NCBI RefSeq assembly: GCF_051014685.1
Contig: NW_027478519.1
Coordinates: 558,001-622,000, forward strand
Length of the DNA: 64,000 bases
Direction of reading: 5' to 3'
Origin: Ptiloglossa arizonensis
Taxonomy: Eukaryota; Arthropoda; Insecta; Hymenoptera; Colletidae
The position numbers and the translations under genes are program-made. The notes beneath the pieces are model-generated. The model was not told the origin of the DNA. It saw only the letters and a list, made by a program, of their open reading frames with translations, and ran no database searches. This document shows positions 1 to 13,800 of this stretch, piece by piece. How positions within the stretch are numbered: the first letter of the stretch is position 1; the number at the start of each line of letters is the position of its first letter.

Positions 1-138
1 AGAAGCCATCAAAATTTCCGCTGGTCTGATACTCGAAACCAATAACTGGAATGGCCTAGGGGAAAAGTACACACACCATTGTAATCGGGCGAGCTTCTAC
101 TTTCAGATGCAACAGGAATTTCTCGAGTTCGTCAATCC

Positions 139-155
139 GTTCGCGAGATATGGGA
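139..155 (+). other. CENP-B-box-like motif, typical monomer copy (8 of 9 core bases)
   Basis: GTTCGCGAGATATGGGA fits the mammalian CENP-B box pattern NTTCGNNNNANNCGGGN at every fixed position except one, where T replaces the first C of CGGG. The same 17-mer recurs in most type A and B monomers of both arms (as its reverse complement in the right arm), while type C monomers fit worse (7 of 9). That a protein binds here is inference only; many lineages lack CENP-B, and this could be coincidence. Confidence 0.5.
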
Positions 156-170
156 GTTTGAAGTTAAGGA

Positions 171-186
171 ATGGTTGAGAAACCAT
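171..186 (+). other. Monomer hairpin ATGGTT-GAGA-AACCAT (representative copy)
   Basis: A six-base-pair inverted repeat flanks a GAGA loop. The element recurs in a large share of monomers, as ATGGTT-TCTC-AACCAT in the right arm. Some copies extend to seven pairs (GATGGTT/AACCATC, for example 18750-18767). Other common variants break the stem without compensating changes (ATCGTTGAGAAACCAT, ATGTTTGAGAAACC), so the sequence gives no covariation support for a selected structure. Confidence 0.5.
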
Positions 187-1919
187 CAAAATTTTCGCAA
201 GTCTGATACTCGAAATCAATAACTACAATGGCCTAGGGGAAAAATACACCCACAGTTGTAATCGGGCGAGTTTCCCCTTCCAGATGCCACAGGAAGTTCT
301 CGAGTTCGTCAATCTGTTCGCGAGATATGGGAGTTTGAAGTTACGGAATGTTTGAGAAACCATCAAAATTTTCGCTGGTCTGATACTCGAAACCTGTAAC
401 TGGAATGGCCTAGGGGAAAAGTACACACACCTTTGTAATCGGGCGAGCTTCTACTTTCAGATGCAACAGGAATTTCTCGAGTTCGTCATCCAGTTCGCGA
501 GGTATGGGAGTTTGATGTTAAGGAATCGTTGAGGAACCATCAAAATTTTCGCAAGTCTGATACTCGATACCAATAACTGGAATGGCCTAGGGGAAGAGTA
601 CACACACCATTGTAATCGGGCGAGTTTCCACTTTCAGATGCAACAGGAATTTCTCGAGTTCGCCAATCCATTCGCGAGGTATGGGAGTTTGAAGTTAAGG
701 AATCGTTGAGAAACCATCAAAATTTTCGCAAGTCTGATACTCGAAACCAATAACTACAGAGGCCTAGGGGAAAAATACACATAGCCTTGTAATCGGGCGA
801 GTTTCTACTTTCAGATGCAACAGGAATTTCTCGAGTTCCTCAATCCGTTCGCGAGATATGGGAGTTTGAAGTTAAGGAATGGTTGAGAAACCATCAAAAT
901 TTTCGCTGGTCTGATACTCGAAAACAATAACTGGAATGGCCTAGGGGAAAAATACACATACCGTTGTAATCGGGCGAGTTTCTACTACCAGATGCAACCG
1001 GAAGTTCTCGAATTCGTCAATCCGTTCGCGAGATATGGGAGTTTGAAGTTAAGGAATGGTTGAGAAACCATCAAAATTTTGGCAAGTCTGATATTCGAAA
1101 CCTATAACTACAGAGGCCTAGGGGAAAAATACACATAGCTTTGTAATCGGGCGAGTTTCTACTTTCAGATGCAACAGGAATTTCTCGAGTTCGCCAATCC
1201 GTCCGCGAGGTATGGGAGTTTGAAGTTAAGGAATCGTTGAGAAACCATCAATATTTTCGCAAGTCTGATACTCGAAAACAATAACTGGAATGGCCTAGGG
1301 GAAAAATACACATACCGTTGTAATCGGGCGAGTTTCTACTACCAGATGCAACCGGAAGTTCTCGAATTCGTCAATCCGTTCGCGAGATATGGGAGTTTGA
1401 AGTTAAGGAATGGTTGAGAAACCATCAAAATTTTGGCAAGTCTGATATTCGAAACCTATAACTGGAATGGCCTAGGGGAGAAGTACAAACACCATTGTAA
1501 TCGGGCGAGTTTCCACTTTCAGATGCAACAGGAATTTCTCGAGTTCGTCAATCCGTTCGCGATATATGGGAGTTTGAAGTTACGGAATGTTTAAGAAACC
1601 CTCAAAATTTTCGCTGGTCTGATACTCGAAACCTATAACTGGAATGGCCTAGGGGAAAAATACACATAGCATTGTAATCGGGCGAGTTTCTACTTTCAGA
1701 TGCAACAGGAATTTCTCGAGTTCGGCATTCAGTTCGCGCGATATGGGAGTTGGAAGTTACGGAATGTTTGAGAAGCCATCAAAATTTCCGCTGGTCTGAT
1801 ACTCGAAACCTATAACTGGAATGGCCTAGGGGAAAAGTACACCCACCATTGTAATCGGGCGAGTTTCCACTTTCAGATGCAACAGGAATTTCTCGAGTTC
1901 GCCAATCCGTTCGCGAGGT

Positions 1920-4900
1920 ATGGGAGTTTGAAGTTAAGGAATGGTTGAGAAACCATCAAAATTTTCGCAAGTCTGATACTCGAAACCAATAACTGGAACG
2001 GCCTAGGGGAAAAGTACAAACACCATTGTAATCGGGCGAGTTTCCACTTTCATATGCAACAGGAATTTCTCGAGTTCGCCAATCCGTTCGCGAGGAATGG
2101 GAGTTTGAAGTTAAGGAATCGTTGAGGAACCATCAAAATTTTCGAAAGTCTGATACTCGAAACCAATAACTACAACGGCCTAGGGGATAAATACACATAG
2201 CTTTATAATCGGGCGAGTTTCTACTCTCAGATGCAACAGGAATTTCTCGAGTTCGTCAATCCGTTCGCGTGATATGGGACTTCGAAGTTAAGGAATGGTT
2301 GAGAAACCATCGAAATTTTCGCTGGTCTGATACTCGAAACCAATAACTGGAATGGCCTAGGGGAAAAGGACACACACCACTGTAATCGGGCGAGTTTCTA
2401 CTTTCAGATGCAACAGGAATTACTCGAGTTCGTCATTCCGTTCGCGAGATATGGGAGTTCGGAGTAAAGGAGTGGTTGAGAAACCATCAAAATTTTCGCA
2501 AGTCTGATACTCGAAACCAATAACTACAATGGCCTAGGTAAAAATACACATACCGTTGTAATCGGGCGAGTTTCCACTTCCAGGTGCAACCGGAAGTTCT
2601 CGAGTTCGTCAATCCGTTCGCGAGATATGGGAGTTTGAAGTTAAGGAATGGTTGAGAAACCATCAAAATTTTGGCAAGTCTGATATTCGAGACCAATGAC
2701 TAATATGGCCTAGGGCAAGAATACACATACCGTTGTAATCGGGCGAGTTTCTACTTTCAGATGCAACAGGAATTTCTCGAGTTCCTCAATCCGTTCGCGA
2801 GATATGGGAGTTTGAAGTTAAGGAATGGTTGAGAAACCATCAAAATTTTCGCTGGTCTGATACTCGAAACCAATAACTGGAATGGCCTAGGGGAAAAGTA
2901 CACACACCTTTGTAATCGGGAGAGTTTCTACTTTCAGATGCAACAGGAATTTCTCGAGTTCGGCATTCAGTTCGCGCGATATGGGAGTTGGAAGTTACGG
3001 AATGTTTGAGAAACCATCAAAATTTTGGCAAGTCTGATATTCGAAACCTATAACTGGAATGGCCTAGGGGAGAAGTACAAACACCATTGTAATCGGGCGA
3101 GTTTCCACTTTCAGATGCAACAGGAATTTCTCGAGTTCGTCAATCCGTTCGCGATATATGGGAGTTTGAAGTTAAGGAATCGTTGAGAAACCATCAAAAT
3201 TTTCGCAAGTCTGATACTCGAAACCAATAACTACAGAGGCCTAGGGGAAAAATACACATAGCTTTGTAATCGGGCGAGTTTCTACTTTCAGATGCAACAG
3301 GAATTTCTCGAGTTCGCCAATCCGTCCGCGAGGTATGGGAGTTTGAAGTTAAGGAATCGTTGAGAAACCATCAATATTTTCGCAAGTCTGATACTCGAAA
3401 CCAATAACTGGAATGGCCTAGGGGAAGAGTACACACACCATTGTAATCGGGCGAGCTTCCACTTTCAGATGCAACAGGAATTTCTCGAGTTCGCCAATCC
3501 GTACGCGAGGTATGGGAGTTTGAAGTTAAGGAATCGTTGAGAAACCATCAAAATTTTCGCAAGTCTGATTCTCGAAACCAATAACTACAGAGGCCTAGGG
3601 GAAAAATACACATAGCATTGTAATAGGGCGAGTTTCTACTTTCAGATGCAACAGGAATTTCTCGAGTTCGTCAATCCGTTCGCGAGATATGGGAGTTTGA
3701 AGTTAAGGAATGGTTGAGAAACCATCAAAATTTTGGCAAGTCTGATATTCGAGACCAATGACTAATATGGCCTAGGGCAAGAATACACATACCGTTGTAA
3801 TCGGGCGAGTCTCTGCTTTCAGATGCAATAGGAAATTCTCGAGTTCGTCAATCCGTTCGAGAGATATGGGAGTTTGAAGTTAAGGAATGGTTGAGAAACC
3901 ATCAAAATTTTCGCAAGTCTGATACTCGAAACCAATAAATGGAACGGCCTAGGGGAAATGTACAAACACCATTGTAATCGGGCGAGTTTCCACTTTCATA
4001 TGCAACAGGAATTTCTCGAGTTCGCCAGTCCGTTCGCGAGGTATGGGAGTTTGAAGTTAAGGAATCGTTGAGGAACCATCAAAATTTTCGAAAGTCTGAT
4101 ACTCGAAACCAATAACTACAACGGCCTAGGGGATAAATACACATAGCTTTATAATCGGGCGAGTTTCTACTCTCAGATGCAACAGGAATTTCTCGAGTTC
4201 GTCAATCCGTTCGCGTGATATGGGACTTCGAAGTTAAGGAATGGTTGAGAAACCATCGAAATTTTCGCTGGTCTGATACTCGAAACCAATAACTGGAATG
4301 GCCTAGGGGAAAAGGACACACACCACTGTAATCGGGCGAGTTTCTACTTTCAGATGCAACAGGAATTACTCGAGTTCGTCATTCCGTTCGCGAGATATGG
4401 GAGTTCGGAGTAAAGGAGTGGTTGAGAAACCATCAAAATTTTCGCAAGTCTGATACTCGAAACCAATAACTACAATGGCCTAGGTAAAAATACACATACC
4501 GTTGTAATCGGGCGAGTTTCCACTTCCAGGTGCAACCGGAAGTTCTCGAGTTCGTCAATCCGTTCGCGAGATATGGGAGTTTGAAGTTAAGGAATGGTTG
4601 AGAAACCATCAAAATTTTGGCAAGTCTGATATTCGAGACCAATGACTAATATGGCCTAGGGCAAGAATACACATACCGTTGTAATCGGGCGAGTTTCTAC
4701 TTTCAGATGCAACAGGAATTTCTCGAGTTCCTCAATCCGTTCGCGAGATATGGGAGTTTGAAGTTAAGGAATGGTTGAGAAACCATCAAAATTTTCGCTG
4801 GTCTGATACTCGAAACCAATAACTGGAATGGCCTAGGGGAAAAGTACACACACATTTGTAATCGGGAGAGTTTCTACTTTCAGATGCAACAGGAATTTCT

Positions 4901-5620
4901 CGAGTTCGGCATTCAGTTCGCGCGATATGGGAGTTGGAAGTTACGGAATGTTTGAGAAACCATCAAAATTTTGGCAAGTCTGATATTCGAAACCTATAAC
5001 TGGAATGGCCTAGGGGAGAAGTACAAACACCATTGTAATCGGGCGAGTTTCCACTTTCAGATGCAACAGGAATTTCTCGAGTTCGTCAATCCGTTCGCGA
5101 TATATGGGAGTTTGAAGTTAAGGAATCGTTGAGAAACCATCAAAATTTTCGCAAGTCTGATACTCGAAACCAATAACTACAGAGGCCTAGGGGAAAAATA
5201 CACATAGCTTTGTAATCGGGCGAGTTTCTACTTTCAGATGCAACAGGAATTTCTCGAGTTCGCCAATCCGTCCGCGAGGTATGGGAGTTTGAAGTTAAGG
5301 AATCGTTGAGAAACCATCAATATTTTCGCAAGTCTGATACTCGAAACCAATAACTGGAATGGCCTAGGGGAAGAGTACACACACCATTGTAATCGGGCGA
5401 GCTTCCACTTTCAGATGCAACAGGAATTTCTCGAGTTCGCCAATCCGTACGCGAGGTATGGGAGTTTGAAGTTAAGGAATCGTTGAGAAACCATCAAAAT
5501 TTTCGCAAGTCTGATTCTCGAAACCAATAACTACAGAGGCCTAGGGGAAAAATACACATAGCATTGTAATCGGGCGAGTTTCTACTTTCAGATGCAACAG
5601 GAATTTCTCGAGTTCGGCAT
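1920..5620 (+). repeat. Higher-order duplication, 11-monomer period (1946 bp)
   Basis: The block 1920-3675 recurs at 3866-5620, shifted by 1946 bp or eleven monomers, with only a few differences along about 1.75 kb. Shared private variants include CATATGCAACAGG in place of CAGATGCAACAGG, GATATGGGACTTCGAAG, GGAGTAAAGGAGTGG, and AGACCAATGACTAATATGG. The near identity shows a recent unequal-exchange or amplification event. Boundaries were placed by eye where the shared variants stop. Confidence 0.85.
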
Positions 5621-5988
5621 TCAGTTCGCGAGATATGGGAGTTTGAAGTTAAGGAATCGTTGAGAAACCATCAATATTTTCGCAAGTCTGATACTCGAAA
5701 CCAATAACTGGAATGGCCTAGGGGAAGAGTACACACACCATTGTAATCGGGCGAGCTTCCACTTTCAGATGCAACAGGAATTTCTCGAGTTCGCCAATCC
5801 GTACGCGAGGTATGGGAGTTTGAAGTTAAGGAATCGTTGAGAAACCATCAAAATTTTCGCAAGTCTGATTCTCGAAACCAATAACTACAGAGGCCTAGGG
5901 GAAAAATACACATAGCATTGTAATCGGGCGAGTTTCTACTTTCAGATGCAACAGGAATTTCTCGAGTTCGGCATTCAGTTCGCGAGAT
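5281..5988 (+). repeat. Dimer tandem duplication (354 bp)
   Basis: Two adjacent copies (5281-5634 and 5635-5988) of a two-monomer unit share the rare variants ATCAATATTTTCGC, CCAATCCGTACGCGAGG and CTGATTCTCG. This is the smallest recent amplification seen in the left arm and overlaps the end of the 11-monomer duplication, so it came after or at the edge of that event. Confidence 0.8.
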
Positions 5989-8900
5989 ATGGGAGTTTGA
6001 AGTTACGGAATGTTTGAGAAGCCATAAAAATTTCCGCTGGTCTGATACTCGAAACCTATAACTGGAATGGCCTAGGGGAAAAGTACACACACCATTGTAA
6101 TCGGGCGAGTTTCCACTTTCAGATGCAACAGGAATTTCTCGAGTTCGCCAATCCGTTCGCGAGGTATGGGAGTTTGAAGTTAAGGAGTGGTTCAGAAACC
6201 ATCAAAATTTTCCCAAGTCTGATATTCGAGACCAATGACTACTATGGCCTAGGGCAAAAATACACATACCGTTGTAATCGGGCTTGTTTCTGCTTTCAGA
6301 TGCAATAGGAAATTCTCGAGTTCGTCAATCCGTTCGAGAGATATGGGAGTTTGAAGTTAAGGAATGGTTGAGAAACCATCAAAATTTTCGCAAGTCTGAT
6401 ACTCGAAACCAATAACTGGAATGGCCTAGGGGAAGAGTACACACACCATTGTAATCGGGCGAGTTGCCACTTTCAGATGCAACAGGAATTTCTCGAGTTC
6501 GCCAATCCGTACGCGAGGTATGGGAGTTTGAAGTTAAGGAATTGTTGAGAAACCATCAAAATTTTCGCAAGCCTGATACTCGAAACCAATAACTACAGAG
6601 GCCTAGGGGAAAAATACACATAGCATTGTAATCGGGCGAGTTTCTACTTTCAGATGCAACAGGAATTTCTCGAGTTCGTCAATCCGTTCGCGAGATAAGA
6701 CAGTTTGAAGTTAAGGAATGGTTGAGAAACCATCAAAATTTTCGCTGGTCTGATACTCGAAACCAATAACTGGAATGGCCTAGGGGAAAAATACACATAC
6801 CGTTGTAATCGGGCGAGTTTCTACTTTCAGATGCAACAGGAATTTCTCGAGTTCGTCAATCCGTTCGCGAGATAAGACAGTTTGAAGTTAAGGAATGGTT
6901 GAGAAACCATCAAAATTTTCGCTGGTCTGATACTCGAAACCAATAACTGGAATGGCCTTGGGGAAAAGTACACACACCATTGTAATCGGGCGAGCTTCTA
7001 CTTTCAGATGCAACAGGAATTTCTCGAGTTCGTCAATCCGTTCGCGAGATATGGGAGTTTGAAGTTAAGGAATGGTTGAGAAACCATCAAAATTTTCGCT
7101 GGTCTGATACTCGAAATCAATAACTACAATGGCCTAGGGGAAAAATACACATACAGTTGTAATGGGGCGAGTTTCCCCTTCCAGATGCAACAGGAAGTTC
7201 TCGAGTTCGTCTATCTGTTCGCGAGATATGGGAGTTTGAAGTTACGGAATGTTTGAGAAACCATCAAAGTTTTCGCTGGTCTGATACTCGAAACCTATAA
7301 CTGGAATGGCCTAGGGGAAAAGTACACACAACTTTGTAATCGGGCGAGTTTCTACTTTCAGATGCAACAGGAATTTCTCGAGTTCGTCATTCAGTTCGCG
7401 AGGTATGGGAGTTTGATGTTAAGGAATCGTTGAGGAACCATCAAAATTTTCGCAAGTCTGATACTCGATACCAATAACTGGAATGGCCTAGGGGAAGAGT
7501 ACACACACCATTGTAATCGGGCGAGTTTCCACTTTCAGATGCAACAGGAATTTCTCGAGTTCGCCAATCCGTTCGCGAGGTATGGGAGTTTGAAGTTAAG
7601 GAATCGTTGAGAAACCATCAAAATTTTCGTAAGTCTGATACTCGAAACCAATAACTACCATGGCCTACGGGAAAAATACACATACCGTTGTAATCGAGCG
7701 AGTTTCTACTTTCAGATGCAACAGGAATTTCTCGAGTTCCTCAATCCGTTCGCGAGATAAGACAGTTTGAAGTTAAGGAATGGTTGAGAAACCATCAAAA
7801 TTTTCGCTGGTCTGATACTCGAAACCAATAACTGGAATGGCCTAGGGGAAAAGTTCACACACCATTGTAATCGGGCGAGTTTCTACTTACAGATGCAACA
7901 GGAATTTCTCGAGTTCGTCAATCCGTTCGCGAGATATGGGAGTTTGGAGTTACGGAATGTTTGAGAAACCATCAAAGTTTTCGCTGGTCTGATACTCGAA
8001 ACCTATAACTGAAATGGCCTAGGGGAAAAGTACACACATCTTTGTAATCGGGCGAGTTTCTACTTTCAGATGCAACAGGAATTTCTCGAGTTCGTCATTC
8101 AGTTCGCGAGGTATGGGAGTTTGATGTTAAGGAATCGTTGAGGAACCATCAAAATTTTCGCAAGTCTGATACTCGATACCAATAACTGGAATGGCCTAGG
8201 GGAAGAGTACACACACCATTGTAATCGGGCGAGTTTCCACTTTCAGATGCAACAGGAATTTCTCGAGTTCGCCAATCCGTTCGCGAGGTATGGGAGTTTG
8301 AAGTTAAGGAATCGTTGAGAAACCATCAAAATTTTCGTAAGTCTGATACTCGAAACCAATAACTACCATGGCCTACGGGAAAAATACACATACCGTTGTA
8401 ATCGAGCGAGTTTCTACTTTCAGATGCAACAGGAATTTCTCGAGTTCCTCAATCCGTTCGCGAGATATGGGAGTTTGAAGTTATGGAATGGTTGAGAAAC
8501 CATAAAAATTTTGGCAAGTCTGATATTCGAAACCTATAACTGGAATGGCCTAGGGAAAAGTACAAACACCATTGTAATCGGGCGATTTTCCACTTTCAGA
8601 TGCAACTGGAATTTCTCGAGTTCGCCAATCCGTTCGCGAGGTATGGGAGTTTGAAGTTAAGGAATCGTTGAGAAACCATCAAAATTTTCGCAAGTCTGAT
8701 ACTCGAAACCAATAACTACAGAGGCCTAGGGGAAAAATACACATAGCTTTGTAATCGGGCGAGTTTCTACTTTCACATGCAACAGGAATTTCTCGAGTTC
8801 GTCATTCCGTTCGCGAGATATGGGAGTTTGAAGTTAAGGAATGGTTGAGAAACCATCATAATTTTGGCAAGTCTGATATTCGAGACCAATGACTACAATG

Positions 8901-9780
8901 GCCTAGGGGAAAAATACACATACAGTTGTAATCGGGCGAGTTTCCACTTCCAGATGCAACAGGAAGTTCTCGAGTTCGTCAATCTGTTCGCGAGATATGG
9001 GAGTTTGAAGTTAAGGAGTGGTTGAGAAACCATCAAAATTATCGCAAGTCTGATATTCGAGACAAGTGACTACTATGGCCTAGGGCAAAAATACACATAC
9101 CGTTGTAATCGGGCGAGTTTCTGCTTTCCGATGCAATAGGAAATTCTCGAGTTCGTCAATCCGTTCGAGAGATATGGAAGTTTGAAATTAAGGAATGGTT
9201 GAGGAACCATCAAAATTTTCGCAAGTCTGATACTCGAAACCAATAACTGGAACGGCCTAGGGGAAAAGTACACACACCATTGTAATCGGGCGAGTTTCCA
9301 CTTTCACATGCAACAGGAATTTCTCGAGCTCGCAAATCCGTTCGCGAGGTATGGGAGTTTGAAGTTAAGGAATCGTAGAGAAACCATCAAAATTTTCGCA
9401 AGTCTGATACTCGAAACCAATAACTACAGAGGCCTAGGGGAAAAATACACATAGCTTTGTAATCGGGCGAGTTTCTACTTTCAGATGCAACAGGAATTTC
9501 TCGAATTCGTCAATCCGTTCGCGAGATAAGACAGTTTGAAGTTAAGGAATGGTTGAGAAACCATCGAAATTTTCGCTGGTCTGATACTCGAAACCAATAA
9601 CTGGAATGGCCCATGGGAAAAGTACACACACCACTGTAATCGGGCGAGTTTCTACTTTCAGATGCAACAGGAATTTCTCGAGTTCGTCATTCCGTTCGCG
9701 AGGTATGGGAGTTTGAAGTTACGGAATGTTTGAGAAACCATCAAAATTTTCGCAAGTCTGATACTCGAAACCAATAACTG

Positions 9781-10765
9781 GAATGGCCTAGGGGAAAAGT
9801 ACACACACTACTGTAATCGGGCGAGTTTCCACTTTCAGATGCAACAGGAATTTCTCGAGTTCGTCAATCCGTTCGCGAGATAAGACAGTTTGAAGTTAAG
9901 GAATGGTTGAGAAACCATCGAAATTTTCGCTGGTCTGATACTCGAAACCAATAACTGGAATGGCCCAGGGGAGAAGTACACACACCACTGTAATCGGGCG
10001 AGTTTCTACTTTCAGATGCAACAGGAATTTCTCGAGTTCGTCATTCCGTTCGCGAGATATGGGAGTTTGAAGTTACGGAATGTTTGAGAAACCATCAAAA
10101 TTTTCGCTGGTCTGATACTCGAAACCTATAACTGGAATGGCCTAGGGGAAAAGTTCACACACCTTTGTAATCGGGCGAGTTTCTAGTTTCAGATGCAACA
10201 GGAATTTCTCGAGTTCGTCATTCCGTTCGCGAGATATGGGAGTTTGGAGTTAAGGAGTGGTTGAGAAACCATCAAAATTTTCGCAAGTCTGATACTCGAA
10301 ACCAATAACTACAATGGCCTAGGGAAAAATACACATACCGTTGTAATCGGGCGAGTTTCCACTTCCAGATGCAACCGGAAGTTCTCGAGTTCGTCAATCC
10401 GTTCGCGAGATATGGGAGTTTGAAGTTAAGGAGTGGTTGAGAAACCATCAAAATTTTCCCAAGTCTGATATTCGAGACCAATGACTACTATGGCCTAGGG
10501 CAAAAATACACATACCGTTGCAATCGGGCGAGTTTCTGCTTTCCGATGCAATAGGAAATTCTCCAGTTCGTCAATCCGTTCGAGAGATATGGAAGTTTGA
10601 AATTAAGGAATGGTTGAGGAACCATCAAAATTTTCGCAAGTCTGATACTCGAAACCAATAACTGGAACGGCATAGGGGAAAAGTACACACACCATTGTAA
10701 TCGGGCGAGTTTCCACTTTCACATGCAACAGGAATTTCTCGAGCTCGCAAATCCGTTCGCGAGGT
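9781..10765 (+). repeat. Segment duplicated at 15621-16425 with one monomer lost
   Basis: From 9781 the sequence matches 15621 onward at a shift of 5840 bp (33 monomers), sharing ACACTACTGTAATCGGG, GGCCCAGGGGAGAAG and TTTCTAGTTTCAGATG. At about 10406/16246 the match jumps, and 16246-16425 instead matches 10586-10765 (shift 5660 bp). The downstream copy has therefore lost exactly one monomer within the duplicated segment, as expected from unequal exchange between neighbouring monomers. Confidence 0.75.
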
Positions 10766-10879
10766 ATGGGAGTTTGAAGTTAAGGAATCGTTGAGAAACC
10801 ATCAAAATTTTCGCAAGTCTGACACTCGAAACCAATAACTACAGAGGCCTAGGGGAAAAATACACATAGCTTTGTAATC

Positions 10880-13800
10880 GGGCGAGTTTCTACTTTCAGA
10901 TGCAACAGGAATTTCTCGAGTTCGTCAATCCGTTCGCGAGATATGGGAGTTTGAAGTTAAGGAATGGTTGAGAAACCATCAAAATTTTCGTAAGTCTGAT
11001 ACTCGAAACCAATAACTACAATGGCCTAGGGGAAAAATACACATACCGTTGTAATCGGGCGAGTTTCTACTTTCAGATGCAACTGGAATTTCTCGAGTTC
11101 GTCATTCCGTTCGCGAGATATGGGAGTTTGAAGTTACGGAATGTTTGAGAAACATTCAAAATTTTCGCTGGTCTGATACTCGAAACCAATAACTACAGAG
11201 GCCTAGGGGAAAAATACACATAGCTTTGTAATCGGGCGAGTTTCTACTTTCAGATGCAACAGGAATTTCTCGAGTTCGTCAATCCGTTCGCGAGATAAGA
11301 CAGTTTGAAGTTTAGGAATGGTTGAGAAACCATCAAAGTTTTCGCTGGTCTGATACTCGAAACCAATAACTGGAATGGCCTAGGGGAAAAATACACATAC
11401 CGTTGTAATCGGGCGAGTTTCTACTTTCAGATGCAACAGGAATTTCTCGAGTTCGGCATTCAGTTCGCGAGATATGGGAGTTTGAAGTTACGGAATGTTT
11501 GAGAAGCCATAAAAATTTCCGCTGGTCTGATACTCGAAACCTATAACTGGAATGGCCTAGGGGAAAAGTACACACACCATTGTAATCGGGCGAGTTTCCA
11601 CTTTCAGATGCAACAGGAATTTCTCGAGTTCGCCAATCCGTTCGCGAGGTATGGGAGTTTGAAGTCAAGGAGTGGTTCAGAAACCATCAAAATTTTCCCA
11701 AGTCTGATATTCGAGACCAATGACTACTATGGCCTAGGGCAAAAATACACATACCGTTGTAATCGGGCTTGTTTCTGCTTTCAGATGCAATAGGAAATTC
11801 TCGAGTTCGTCAATCCGTTCGAGAGATATGGGAGTTTGAAGTTAAGGAATGGTTGAGAAACCATCAAAATTTTCGCAAGTCTGATACTCGAAACCAATAA
11901 CTGGAATGGCCTAGGGGAAGAGTACACACACCATTGTAATCGGGCGAGTTTCCACTTTCAGATGCAACAGGAATTTCTCGAGTTCGCCAATCCGTACGCG
12001 AGGTATGGGAGTTTGAAGTTAAGGAATTGTTGAGAAACCATCAAAATTTTCGCAAGCCTGATACTCGAAACCAATAACTACAGAGGCCTAGGGGAAAAAT
12101 ACACATAGCATTGTAATCGGGCGAGTTTCTACTTTCAGATGCAACAGGAATTTCTCGAGTTCGTCAATCCGTTCGCGAGATATGGGAGTTTGAAGTTAAG
12201 GAATGGTTGAGAAACCATCAAAATTTTCGTAAGTCTGATACTCGAAACCAATAACTACAATGGCCTAGGGGAAAAATACACATACCGTTGTAATCGGGCG
12301 AGTTTCTACTTTCAGATGCAACTGGAATTTCTCGAGTTCGTCATTCCGTTCGCGAGATATGGGAGTTTGAAGTTACGGAATGTTTGAGAAACATTCAAAA
12401 TTTTCGCTGGTCTGATACTCGAAACCAATAACTACAGAGGCCTAGGGGAAAAATACACATAGCTTTGTAATCGGGCGAGTTTCTACTTTCAGATGCAACA
12501 GGAATTTCTCGAGTTCGTCAATCCGTTCGCGAGATAAGACAGTTTGAAGTTTAGGAATGGTTGAGAAACCATCAAAGTTTTCGCTGGTCTGATACTCGAA
12601 ACCAATAACTGGAATGGCCTAGGGGAAAAATACACATACCGTTGTAATCGGGCGAGTTTCTACTTTCAGATGCAACAGGAATTTCTCGAGTTCGGCATTC
12701 AGTTCGCGAGATATGGGAGTTTGAAGTTACGGAATGTTTGAGAAGCCATAAAAATTTCCGCTGGTCTGATACTCGAAACCTATAACTGGAATGGCCTAGG
12801 GGAAAAGTACACACACCATTGTAATCGGGCGAGTTTCCACTTTCAGATGCAACAGGAATTTCTCGAGTTCGCCAATCCGTTCGCGAGGTATGGGAGTTTG
12901 AAGTCAAGGAGTGGTTCAGAAACCATCAAAATTTTCCCAAGTCTGATATTCGAGACCAATGACTACTATGGCCTAGGGCAAAAATACACATACCGTTGTA
13001 ATCGGGCTTGTTTCTGCTTTCAGATGCAATAGGAAATTCTCGAGTTCGTCAATCCGTTCGAGAGATATGGGAGTTTGAAGTTAAGGAATGGTTGAGAAAC
13101 CATCAAAATTTTCGCAAGTCTGATACTCGAAACCAATAACTGGAATGGCCTAGGGGAAGAGTACACACACCATTGTAATCGGGCGAGTTTCCACTTTCAG
13201 ATGCAACAGGAATTTCTCGAGTTCGCCAATCCGTACGCGAGGTATGGGAGTTTGAAGTTAAGGAATTGTTGAGAAACCATCAAAATTTTCGCAAGCCTGA
13301 TACTCGAAACCAATAACTACAGAGGCCTAGGGGAAAAATACACATAGCATTGTAATCGGGCGAGTTTCTACTTTCAGATGCAACAGGAATTTCTCGAGTT
13401 CGTCAATCCGTTCGCGAGATATGGGAGTTTGAAGTTAAGGAATGGTTGAGAAACCATCAAAATTTTCGTAAGTCTGATACTCGAAACCAATAACTACAAT
13501 GGCCTAGGGGAAAAATACACATACCGTTGTAATCGGGCGAGTTTCTACTTTCAGATGCAACTGGAATTTCTCGAGTTCGTCATTCCGTTCGCGAGATATG
13601 GGAGTTTGAAGTTACGGAATGTTTGAGAAACATTCAAAATTTTCGCTGGTCTGATACTCGAAACCAATAACTACAGAGGCCTAGGGGAAAAATACACATA
13701 GCTTTGTAATCGGGCGAGTTTCTACTTTCAGATGCAACAGGAATTTCTCGAGTTCGCCAATCCGTTCGCGAGATAAGACAGTTTGAAGTTTAGGAATGGT

